From Dehalococcoidales bacterium (GTDB lineage: Bacteria; Chloroflexota; Dehalococcoidia; Dehalococcoidales; CSSed11-197): a stretch of 5,505 nt of DNA. The stretch's first letter is position 1, and each line of letters starts with the position of its first letter. The notes below the pieces were generated by a model. That model was not told the DNA's origin, searched no databases, and was given only the letters and a program-made list of their open reading frames with translations. The position numbers and the translations under genes were made by a program. The stretch is from the NCBI GenBank assembly GCA_028705415.1, contig JAQWDO010000060.1:1-5505 (forward strand). Reading direction: 5' to 3'. This document shows positions 1-5,425 of the stretch, piece by piece.

Positions 1-214
1 AACCCGTTTCAGCCAGTCTCTGGAGTTTCTGATATTGCTTGCCGGGTCACAGTGCGAGGTTCCGGTAGAAGAATTAATTGCTGCCTGCCTCCGGGTGATG
101 GGCGCTTGCCATGGTACGGAATCTGATTTTTACAATCGTGCGGGCAGAAAACTTGCCGAAATGTACAGCGGTGATTACCAGCGTTTGAGAGCGATTCTTG
201 CGAGGTTGAAATAA
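1..214 (+). CDS. C-terminal end of an unrecognised protein (5' end outside window)
   Basis: Reading from base 2, the frame is open for 70 codons and ends in TAA at 212-214. It starts TRFSQSLEFLILLAGS and ends AEMYSGDYQRLRAILARLK. The residue mix is protein-like: hydrophobic helix, EELIAACLRVMGACHG, then a basic helical tail. The stop shares its last base with the ATG of the HerA-like gene (TAATG), which implies translational coupling and a shared operon. In Archaea and some bacteria the gene beside herA encodes the nuclease NurA, so this position invites that guess. However, I see no NurA-like C-terminal motif in the tail and do not assign it. It is clearly coding, but its function cannot be told from this fragment. 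Confidence 0.75.
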   Translation, partial: TRFSQSLEFLILLAGSQCEVPVEELIAACLRVMGACHGTESDFYNRAGRKLAEMYSGDYQRLRAILARLK

Positions 215-1818
215 TGGATACATATGCGAATAAAAAGCTGGGCATTATAATAGCGGGCTCGCTTGCCCAGGGGATACAGGCACGGCTGGAAAACGATGTG
301 AGCGTAGAAGAGATAACCGTTGGCAACCTGGTAACCATTCAGGGAAAATCGCGGCGGTTTTTTGGCATGATAAATGACATATCGCTGGAAGTTACCGATG
401 CAGGTATTTTGCAATCTCCCTCTGTTGCCAATGATCCGTTTATTTCAGGGCTTCTTTCCGGTACGGCTACTTATGGAACCATACAGGTAGTTCCCTACCT
501 GACCATCGGGGGCGATGAAAGCCTTCTGGATGGCCCTCAACCGGTTAAATCCATCCCCAGCCATTTTTCCCCGGTGCTGCTGGCAAATGAGGCCGATATC
601 GAACTTGTATTCGGAAAAGAAAGCAAGGAAAATTTTTCTATCGGCAACCCGCTGGATATGGAGGTCAAGCTTTGCCTTGATCTGCCGGAGTTCGTCAGAC
701 GGTCAAACGGGGTATTCGGCAAAAGTGGTACCGGCAAAACCTTTTTAACCCGCTTGCTGCTCGCCGGAATTTTGCAGTCCGGTGCGGCGGTCAACCTGGT
801 GTTTGATATGCACAGCGAATATGGCTGGAAGGGTACCCGGGAGAATGCCGGGCCCGTGAAGGGATTGAAGCAGCTTTTCCCTTCCCTGGTATCCGTTTTC
901 ACTCTTGATGAAAAGAATTCACTGGACCGGGGAGTAAGTACAGATTTTGTGGTAAAAATTGGTTACGATGAAATCAAGCCGGAAGATATAACCCTTCTCC
1001 GCCAGACCTTGAATCTCACCGATCAGGCAGTATCTGCTACTTATCAGCTGCAAAAGCGTTATGGCAGCAGGTGGATTGAAGAAACCATGAAGCTTGAAGA
1101 TGAAGAAGAAAGCGGGGAAATTATTCGCAGCTTGAATATCCATGAAGCTACATTCGATAACCTGAAACGTGGATTGAGAAATATTTGCAACCTTTCCTTT
1201 ACCAGTCCACAGGTAAAGGAGCGAGCTGTTGACAAGGTACTGGAGTATCTTGAGAACGGAAAACATGTCGTGCTCGAATTCGGGCGTTTCCGCGATATTA
1301 CAACCTATATACTGGTAGCCAATCTTTTAACCCGGCGGATATACGAGCGTTACCAGTACAAAACCGAACGAGCCATGGCTGAAGACAAACCCCAACCCAA
1401 ACCGCTGGTGATTACCATTGAGGAAGCCCACAAGTTTTTAAACCCCGCTGTGGCTGGTCAGACAATTTTTGGTACCATCGCCCGGGAGATGAGAAAGTAC
1501 AATGCAACCCTTTTGGTGATTGACCAGCGTCCCAGCGGTATAGATGAAGAGGTAATGAGCCAGCTGGGCACCAAGATTACCTGCCTTCTGGATAGCGAAC
1601 GGGATATCGATTCCGTACTGGCTGGGATGTCCGGGAAGAGCGCGCTCAAATCGGTACTGGCCAAACTAGCTTCCCGTCAGCAGGCATTGATATTTGGGCA
1701 TGCGGTACCCATGCCGGTTGCCTTCCGGCCGCGGGATTATGGCACGCCGGAATCCTATAAGGAGTTAAGTTCTCCGAAAAATGAAGTCGATAATGATAGC
1801 CTTGAGGACCTCTGGTAA
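214..1818 (+). CDS. HerA-like (DUF87) DNA-translocating ATPase
   Basis: A 534-residue protein of the HerA/FtsK superfamily of hexameric ATPases that pump or open double-stranded DNA, usually together with a nuclease in end resection or defence. The N-terminal ~90 residues (GIIIAGSLAQGIQARL, then VGNLVTIQG) fit a HAS-barrel. Walker A is GKSGTGKT at residues 169-176. The FDMHSEYGW element typical of HerA lies at 197-205, and Walker B is ITIEEAH at 400-406, with paired acids E403/E404. The sensor/arginine-containing IDQRPSGID lies at 436-444. The C-terminus is acidic and ends LEDLW, as HerA lid tails often do. Length is close to archaeal HerA (about 500). The ATG at 214 overlaps the preceding stop and has an AGG-containing site (CGAGG, 201-205) about 8 bases upstream. 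All key motifs look intact. The fold class is secure; the cellular role (repair or defence) depends on the unseen partner. Confidence 0.9.
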   Translation: MDTYANKKLGIIIAGSLAQGIQARLENDVSVEEITVGNLVTIQGKSRRFFGMINDISLEVTDAGILQSPSVANDPFISGLLSGTATYGTIQVVPYLTIGGDESLLDGPQPVKSIPSHFSPVLLANEADIELVFGKESKENFSIGNPLDMEVKLCLDLPEFVRRSNGVFGKSGTGKTFLTRLLLAGILQSGAAVNLVFDMHSEYGWKGTRENAGPVKGLKQLFPSLVSVFTLDEKNSLDRGVSTDFVVKIGYDEIKPEDITLLRQTLNLTDQAVSATYQLQKRYGSRWIEETMKLEDEEESGEIIRSLNIHEATFDNLKRGLRNICNLSFTSPQVKERAVDKVLEYLENGKHVVLEFGRFRDITTYILVANLLTRRIYERYQYKTERAMAEDKPQPKPLVITIEEAHKFLNPAVAGQTIFGTIAREMRKYNATLLVIDQRPSGIDEEVMSQLGTKITCLLDSERDIDSVLAGMSGKSALKSVLAKLASRQQALIFGHAVPMPVAFRPRDYGTPESYKELSSPKNEVDNDSLEDLW

Positions 1819-1845
1819 GGCTGGTTTTCTGCAGGAGGATTAAAA

Positions 1846-2655
1846 ATGATGGCGAATAAGAAAATAGGCCTGGCTCTGGGAGGCGGAGCCGCACGAGGGC
1901 TTGCTCATATCGGCGTGTTAAAGGCGCTTAAAGCCAATGGTATCAAAATTGACTATATAGCCGGAACCAGCGCGGGGGCAGTAGCAGGAGCTGCTTATGC
2001 AAAGGGAACAAGCCCGGATGCTTTAAAAGAAATGGCTCTCAGTATGGGAGTCAGGGACTGGGCAAGCCTGGCAGATGTTGGCATTCCCCATGGTGGTTTT
2101 ATCAGTGGTAATCGAATAAAATCACTGCTCAAGGTGATTATCGGAGATGTAGATTTTAAAGAACTCTCTGTCCCGTTTGCCTGTGTGGCCTGTGATCTTT
2201 ACACAGGGGAAGAAGTTATTATCAACAAAGGTTCAGTGCTGGAAGCAGTAAGAGCGAGTATTTCCATTCCGATTGTATTTTCAGTGGTAGAACGGGATGG
2301 GCGCTTCCTTGTAGATGGCGGCCTGATTAACCAGGTGCCTGTCAACGTTGTCAGGGAAATGGGGGCGGATATAGTTATAGGTGTCAATGTGATACCAACT
2401 TTGAAGAGCAGGAAAAAGAAGGCTGCCGCAAAAAAAGTAAAACAACCCGGCATATTCGATGTGATGACGCATGTGATTGACATAACTAATGCCAAGACTG
2501 TCATTAAAAGTCTTAAGGGAGCCAATGTCGTGATTAATCCGGACACCCGCGACTATACTTCAGCTGACTTTCACCAGGCCAAGGACTTAATTTTGCAGGG
2601 AGAACTGGCCGGTGAGCTGTCCATCCCGGAGATTGAACTGGCGCTTAAGCAATGA
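1846..2655 (+). CDS. Patatin-like phospholipase, RssA/YlbK type
   Basis: A 269-residue single-domain patatin (PF01734), a lipid acyl hydrolase with a Ser-Asp dyad. The oxyanion-hole loop GGGAARG is at residues 12-18, the nucleophile elbow GTSAG at 40-44 (Ser42), and the catalytic Asp157 lies in DGGLINQVP. The block between them (SGNRIKSLLK, CVACDLYTGEE, VRASISIPIVF) is standard for the bacterial RssA branch. There is no signal peptide or membrane helix, so it should be cytosolic or peripheral. A lysine-rich stretch (KSRKKKAAAKKVK, about 187-199) could contact acidic phospholipid; this is inference. AGGAGG at 1833-1838 sits 7 bases before ATG 1846; ATG 1849 is a less well spaced alternative. 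The gap to the HerA gene is 27 bases, so the two are likely co-transcribed. It is shorter than patatin effectors of CBASS and looks like a housekeeping homologue. Confidence 0.92.
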   Translation: MMANKKIGLALGGGAARGLAHIGVLKALKANGIKIDYIAGTSAGAVAGAAYAKGTSPDALKEMALSMGVRDWASLADVGIPHGGFISGNRIKSLLKVIIGDVDFKELSVPFACVACDLYTGEEVIINKGSVLEAVRASISIPIVFSVVERDGRFLVDGGLINQVPVNVVREMGADIVIGVNVIPTLKSRKKKAAAKKVKQPGIFDVMTHVIDITNAKTVIKSLKGANVVINPDTRDYTSADFHQAKDLILQGELAGELSIPEIELALKQ

Positions 2656-2680
2656 CCTTCAGCTTCAAATTGCCTGAAGG
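2656..2680 (+). terminator. Weak hairpin just after the patatin stop; possible terminator
   Basis: CCTTCAG at 2656-2662 pairs perfectly with CTGAAGG at 2674-2680 across an 11-base loop, starting on the base after the patatin stop codon. Its location suits a terminator or mRNA 3' end. No run of T follows (GGCATGATTTGG), so it is not a textbook intrinsic terminator. The 3' arm overlaps the proposed -35 of the tRNA promoter. Confidence 0.3.
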
Positions 2681-2699
2681 GGCATGATTTGGATATAAT
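2670..2699 (+). promoter_or_regulatory. Promoter of the tRNA-Ala gene
   Basis: A perfect -10 box TATAAT lies at 2694-2699, with TTGCCT at 2670-2675 as a 4/6 match to TTGACA and an 18-base spacer. Transcription would start near 2706, about 5 bases before the mature tRNA 5' end, as expected for a tRNA with its own promoter. Confidence 0.65.
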
Positions 2700-2710
2700 A
2701 CACTAGTCTT

Positions 2711-2783
2711 GGGGCTGTAGCTCAGCTGGGAGAGCGCCTCCTTTGCAAGGAGGAAGTCAGGGGTTCGAGTCCCCTCAGCTCCA
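2711..2783 (+). tRNA. tRNA-Ala, anticodon UGC
   Basis: The full 73-base cloverleaf can be laid out by eye. Acceptor GGGGCTG pairs with CAGCTCC with one G-U pair. The D arm is GCTC/GAGC, and the anticodon arm CCTCC/GGAGG encloses loop TTTGCAA. The T arm AGGGG/CCCCT has loop TTCGAGT, and the discriminator base is A at 2783. The anticodon TGC at 2744-2746 reads GCA codons, so the charge is alanine. The 3' CCA is not encoded (TTTT follows directly) and must be added by nucleotidyltransferase. It is a solitary tRNA gene in this window, not part of a visible rRNA or tRNA cluster. Confidence 0.96.
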
Positions 2784-2932
2784 TTTTCCTTCAGTTTTTC
2801 ATCTTAGGATATCAATAGATAGTACCTGAGCTTCAAGTATGTAACACATCTCGAATATGCATCGTTGCGTTACCATTGTTGCAGACAAAAATTTGGAATC
2901 GGACTATCTCTACAAGCTCCAGGAGCAAACAA

Positions 2933-3121
2933 TCATTCCTTTCTTGAAAGCTCCTCTGCTATAAATGCTTTTGAGATATACATAGCTTTTAGCCTGTTTT
3001 TAAGAAGTGTATGGTGCGAGGTTCCACTTGGAAATTTTTCTTGAGCTTTTTCACATTTGCTAATAATTGAAGATACTGCTCGAAGTGCTTCAGCCAGTTC
3101 TTCTTTTGTGTACGATTCCAT
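2933..3121 (-). CDS. Small conserved-looking hypothetical protein, 62 aa
   Basis: A 62-residue minus-strand protein beginning MESYTKEELAEALRAVSS and containing SGTSHHTLLKNRLKAMYISK, then an acidic-basic tail. It is charged and almost wholly helical, with two predicted amphipathic helices joined by a short G-T-S turn; it has no signal peptide, membrane helix or cysteine pair. GGAGAG (the reverse of 3125-3130) lies immediately upstream of the ATG, with GGAG 5 bases away, which supports a real gene and this start. From memory, small proteins with this KEEL...AL...I.KCEK...TLLKNRIKA pattern recur in Clostridia, but I cannot name a family or function. It stands alone, opposite in strand to its neighbours, in an AT-rich gap between tRNA-Ala and the FGase operon. 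An overlapping minus-strand frame (2989-3219) lacks these signs and is taken as a shadow. Confidence 0.72.
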   Translation of the reverse strand: MESYTKEELAEALRAVSSIISKCEKAQEKFPSGTSHHTLLKNRLKAMYISKAFIAEELSRKE

Positions 3122-3172
3122 AATCTCTCCGTGTATATTCTAGTTTGTAAGTTCTCTTCGTTGATCTGGAAT

Positions 3173-3202
3173 ATTATATCAATTTGAGATCTAGTATTGT
3201 AA
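3173..3202 (-). promoter_or_regulatory. Possible promoter of the 62-aa minus-strand gene
   Basis: On the minus strand a perfect TATAAT occupies 3178-3173, about 50 bases before the start codon. With an 18-base spacer the -35 would be TTACAA (3202-3197), only 3/6 to consensus. The -10 is good and correctly oriented, but such boxes occur by chance in AT-rich DNA. Confidence 0.35.
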
Positions 3203-3321
3203 GGAGAATATATACTCAAAAGTATTACCTGGTGATATCACAGCCCCGTTTTCCTCCATTTTTCTGAAATGTAATCCCGGAGGGAGTGTTCCACCTTGAG
3301 CCATATGTTATCCCATAATCC

Positions 3322-3356
3322 ATATAATTATCAGAGATAGCCAGATGATAATATAT
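3322..3356. repeat. AT-rich imperfect inverted repeat
   Basis: ATTATCA at 3327-3333 pairs with TGATAAT at 3346-3352 over a 12-base loop. With A3326 bulged, the stem extends four more pairs (3322-3325 with 3353-3356). It lies about 90 bases before the FGase start. It could be an operator or a terminator for minus-strand transcription, or simply AT-rich background. The stem has only one G-C pair in each arm and no T-run typical of an intrinsic terminator. Confidence 0.35.
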
Positions 3357-3371
3357 TTAATAGTTACTTCG

Positions 3372-3380
3372 TGGTAAAAT
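3372..3380 (+). promoter_or_regulatory. Possible extended -10 promoter for the FGase operon
   Basis: TGGTAAAAT at 3372-3380 matches an extended -10 (TGN plus TAAAAT, 5/6 to TATAAT). No good -35 lies 17 bases upstream, which extended -10 promoters tolerate. It would give a leader of roughly 58 bases to the TTG start. A second, weaker candidate is TTATCA (3328-3333) with TATATT (3352-3357), spacer 18. Confidence 0.4.
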
Positions 3381-3434
3381 TCGGCTTAAGCGGTATGCGA
3401 TTATTCCTGGTTGCCTGAACCCTTGTTGGTGAAT

Positions 3435-3441
3435 GGAGGAG
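3435..3441 (+). promoter_or_regulatory. Ribosome binding site that places the FGase start at TTG 3445
   Basis: GGAGGAG at 3435-3441 begins on the G of the in-frame ATG at 3433, so that ATG cannot use it. Counting from GGAGG (3435-3439), 5 bases separate it from TTG at 3445-3447, a normal distance. Upstream of ATG 3433 the bases (CCTTGTTGGTGA) offer no comparable site. Confidence 0.7.
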
Positions 3442-3444
3442 TTA

Positions 3445-4209
3445 TTGGAACTAAAAACGTTACTTGTGGTAGTTCCTCATAGCGGGCTCCGTGTACCGGC
3501 AGAAATATCTCCCGATTCATTATCCTGTGATTTCCCACAACTGGCAAGAAATATCGATTGGTATACCGACTGGCTTTATGACTTTAGGGACCTTTTGGAT
3601 AATACTCATTTGGAATTTCCCTATTGCAGCTTGATTCTTGAAGCAAATCGACACCCTCAAAATATAGATGCATGCGTGCCGCTGTCAGATGTTTCCGGTG
3701 AGCCAGTTTATCGCCATGGGCTGGAGCCTGATGACAAGCTGCGGGAGATGCTGGCCAGAAAATACCTGGACAAGTTTCATCAAGATATAAGTGAGCAGAT
3801 ATGCAGTGGAAAGGTATTCATGCTGGATGGGCATTCTACAGTTACAGCCAGAGGTGTGGCGGCAAATCAGATAGAGTTGATGAATTACCAGGTATCCAGC
3901 GAAGGAGAATTAACCTGTTTTTGCCCAGATGTGTTTATTAAAACTTATGCCAGTGAGCTGGTAAAGCTGCTCCCCGGAGTTAAGATAACAGTGAACCAGT
4001 CAAAATATCACCAGGTGTATGGCCATATCTGCGGCATGCACTCTGTGAATTCCATGGAAAGAACAGGCCGGCGAGTACCGGCGATTTTACAGGAAACTAA
4101 CCAGAACCTCTATATCAACCCAAACGGCGAGGTAGACATTGTTGCTCTGGAAAAGCTCAGGCGCAGTTTTGCCGAGGCTTTATACAGGATGATAAAGATA
4201 GTTAATTGA
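3445..4209 (+). CDS. N-formylglutamate amidohydrolase-family protein
   Basis: A 254-residue protein (258 if started at ATG 3433) resembling the FGase family PF05013, cytosolic metal-dependent amidohydrolases. The best known member, HutG, cleaves N-formyl-L-glutamate to formate and glutamate in histidine breakdown. Family-like landmarks, in TTG-start numbering, are VVVPHSG at 8-14, DWYTDWLYDF at 38-47, EANRHPQN at 66-73, MLDGHST at 126-132, YHQVYGH at 188-194 and ILQETNQNLY at 214-223. The PHSG and GHS histidines and R69 are the likely metal or substrate residues. No histidine-utilisation genes are near. Instead a C39-like peptidase follows after 20 bases, so the true substrate may be another N-acyl or gamma-glutamyl-type amide; that is inference. 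There is no signal peptide. The family call is fairly sure; the substrate is unknown. Confidence 0.8.
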   Translation: MELKTLLVVVPHSGLRVPAEISPDSLSCDFPQLARNIDWYTDWLYDFRDLLDNTHLEFPYCSLILEANRHPQNIDACVPLSDVSGEPVYRHGLEPDDKLREMLARKYLDKFHQDISEQICSGKVFMLDGHSTVTARGVAANQIELMNYQVSSEGELTCFCPDVFIKTYASELVKLLPGVKITVNQSKYHQVYGHICGMHSVNSMERTGRRVPAILQETNQNLYINPNGEVDIVALEKLRRSFAEALYRMIKIVN

Positions 4210-4229
4210 TAACAGGGAGAAGCTCACAT

Positions 4230-4757
4230 ATGATTAATCTGAGAAATGTAAGGCAGTCGTTTGATTTTGACTGCGGAGCAGCGGCGCTGCAGGTTGTGAT
4301 GGAGTACTATGGTGTTGAGATGCGTCTGGATGAGATCATGGCAGAACTCGATACAGATGATGACGGGACGAACTATACCCATATGATTGTTCTTGCCGAG
4401 AAAAAAGGTTTCAGCGTCTTTGCCTCTGAAGGTGTTTCGATAGAACAGCTAAAAAACTATATTGACGAAGGTTACCCGGTTATTGTTCTCGTCCAGGCCT
4501 GGTCTGAGAGGTATATGACCCTTGATGACTGGCGGGCAGATTATGATGATGGCCATTATGCTGTTGTAATAGGGTATAAAGATAACATCATCGTTTTTGA
4601 AGACCCGGCGTCACCCCGCCATACCTGGCTGGCAGAAGAAGAATTTCTTGCACGCTGGCATGACATGAATCCTTATACTAATAAAAAGATTGAAAATTTT
4701 GCCATGGTTTTGAAGGGAAAGAAACCGGCTGTAAAAGTACTTGAGCGTATGGGATAA
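4230..4757 (+). CDS. Free-standing C39-like cysteine peptidase
   Basis: A 175-residue papain-fold protein of the peptidase C39-like group (PF13529/PF03412 relatives). The N-terminus carries the expected Gln9 (oxyanion) and nucleophile Cys15 in RQSFDFDCGAAALQ. His109 follows in DDGHYAVVIGY and Asp125 in VFEDP, giving a complete Cys-His-Asp triad. Classical C39 domains are fused to ABC transporters and cut double-glycine leaders. This one has no transporter, membrane segment or signal peptide, so it probably acts in the cytosol on an unknown peptide or isopeptide. The ATG at 4230 has AGGGAG (4214-4219) 10 bases upstream, a little long. A TTG at 4206 overlapping the FGase stop would add 8 residues (MITGRSSH) but puts extra sequence before the conserved start. 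It is probably translated in one operon with the FGase gene. Confidence 0.82.
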   Translation: MINLRNVRQSFDFDCGAAALQVVMEYYGVEMRLDEIMAELDTDDDGTNYTHMIVLAEKKGFSVFASEGVSIEQLKNYIDEGYPVIVLVQAWSERYMTLDDWRADYDDGHYAVVIGYKDNIIVFEDPASPRHTWLAEEEFLARWHDMNPYTNKKIENFAMVLKGKKPAVKVLERMG

Positions 4758-4793
4758 TTTTTGAAATATTACTCCGGCCGTTGAGAGGCATAT

Positions 4794-5354
4794 ATGCAAA
4801 AGTTGCAGTGGGAGATTTATGTCCCCATATTTAGAAACCGTTTCTTTTTACGTGATGCCGGGCTGGCTATAGGTATACCATTTGGTATTTTGATTGCCTT
4901 TATTCTCATAGCGAGCAAGGGAAATGTAGCAGGTACCGATGCTAAATATGCCCTGGGGATGATCGGCCTTCTATTTTTGTTAAGTATTATTCTTATTCTG
5001 GTAGTATACGGCGGCAAGTATGCTCCGGGGTTCATCATTGATGACGATGGCATCACCAACTATACTCAAGAAAAGCATGCCAAACGTAACAGCATAATAA
5101 ACAGGACCTTAATCATTTTGGGGCTCATCTCCGGCAGGCCATCTGCAGTAGGTACCGGGATGATGGCAAACGCCAGGCAGGTGGTAAAGATCAAATGGGT
5201 AAATATCCGCAAGGCGAGGTATTACCCAAATCAAAACACCATCCTGGTATGGGGAGGATTTGCCGAGAAAATTGCAGTTTTTTGCACACCGGACAACTAC
5301 ACCCATGTTGAGGCTGTTGTAAAAGAAAAATTAGCCGCTGGAAGCCCTAAATGA
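4794..5354 (+). CDS. Two-helix membrane protein of unknown function
   Basis: A 186-residue protein I do not recognise. A short N-terminal segment (MQKLQWEIYVPIFRNRFFLRD) leads into two hydrophobic helices, about residues 22-41 (AGLAIGIPFGILIAFILIAS) and 53-72 (ALGMIGLLFLLSIILILVVY), separated by a small polar loop. The remaining ~110 residues are soluble. They include IIDDDGITNYT, a basic patch (KHAKRN), KIKWVNIRKARYYPNQNTILVWGG and VFCTPDNYTHVEAVV. The beta-rich pattern with a conserved-looking W-x-x-I-x-K-A resembles bacterial PH-like domains placed after paired helices, but this is only a resemblance. GAGAGG at 4783-4788 lies 5 bases before the ATG. The 36-base gap after the C39 gene suggests the same operon, perhaps a membrane anchor or partner for the two hydrolases. 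Confidence 0.75.
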   Translation: MQKLQWEIYVPIFRNRFFLRDAGLAIGIPFGILIAFILIASKGNVAGTDAKYALGMIGLLFLLSIILILVVYGGKYAPGFIIDDDGITNYTQEKHAKRNSIINRTLIILGLISGRPSAVGTGMMANARQVVKIKWVNIRKARYYPNQNTILVWGGFAEKIAVFCTPDNYTHVEAVVKEKLAAGSPK

Positions 5355-5405
5355 CAAGCACCAGTCATAGTCGGCCAACAGGGGCTTGTTTGCTGCAATC
5401 AATAC

Positions 5406-5425
5406 TTTAAACAACAGGTTTTAAA
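5406..5425. terminator. Weak AT-rich hairpin in the right-hand gap
   Basis: TTTAAAC at 5406-5412 pairs with GTTTTAAA at 5418-5425 (one bulged T) around loop AACAG. It lies between the end of the membrane protein gene and a possible convergent gene, where a bidirectional terminator would be expected. The stem is nearly all A-T, so stability is low. Confidence 0.2.

Larger units (their letters stand above)
3122..3432. other. AT-rich intergenic region with divergent promoter signals
   Basis: This stretch of about 310 bases separates the minus-strand small gene from the plus-strand FGase gene. It should hold both promoters, since the genes diverge from it. Visible contents are a TATAAT box for the minus strand, an AT-rich inverted repeat, an extended -10 for the plus strand, and short minus-strand open frames around 3191-3304. 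It is visibly richer in A and T than the flanking genes. I see no RNA gene or riboswitch that I can support. Confidence 0.6.

Noticed and set aside
2199..2546. Long minus-strand open frame inside the patatin gene
   Set aside because: It is antisense to a gene with all catalytic motifs intact, and its residue mix (many T, L, S) is typical of a shadow frame.
1846..2655. Patatin as a CBASS effector (CapV-like)
   Set aside because: No cyclic nucleotide synthase (CD-NTase) or other CBASS gene is visible, and length and motif context fit the common RssA type.
2916..2926. GCTCC-A-GGAGC palindrome after the 62-aa gene, considered as its terminator
   Set aside because: The loop would be too small without melting a pair, and no T-run follows on the minus strand.
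2989..3219. 76-codon minus-strand open frame overlapping the 62-aa gene
   Set aside because: It overlaps a better-supported gene in another frame and has no good ribosome binding site. Its composition looks like a frame shadow in AT-rich DNA.
3232..3241. Perfect 10-bp palindrome GTGATATCAC, considered as an operator
   Set aside because: Several 10-bp palindromes are expected by chance in a window this size, and it is not positioned over a convincing promoter.
4206..4229. TTG start at 4206 for the C39-like gene, overlapping the FGase stop
   Set aside because: No ribosome binding site lies at a proper distance, and the family-like sequence starts right after ATG 4230, which has AGGGAG upstream.
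5354..5389. ACAAGC...GCTTGT inverted repeat after the membrane protein gene, considered as a terminator
   Set aside because: The stem is only 6 bp with a loop of 24 bases, and no T-run follows.
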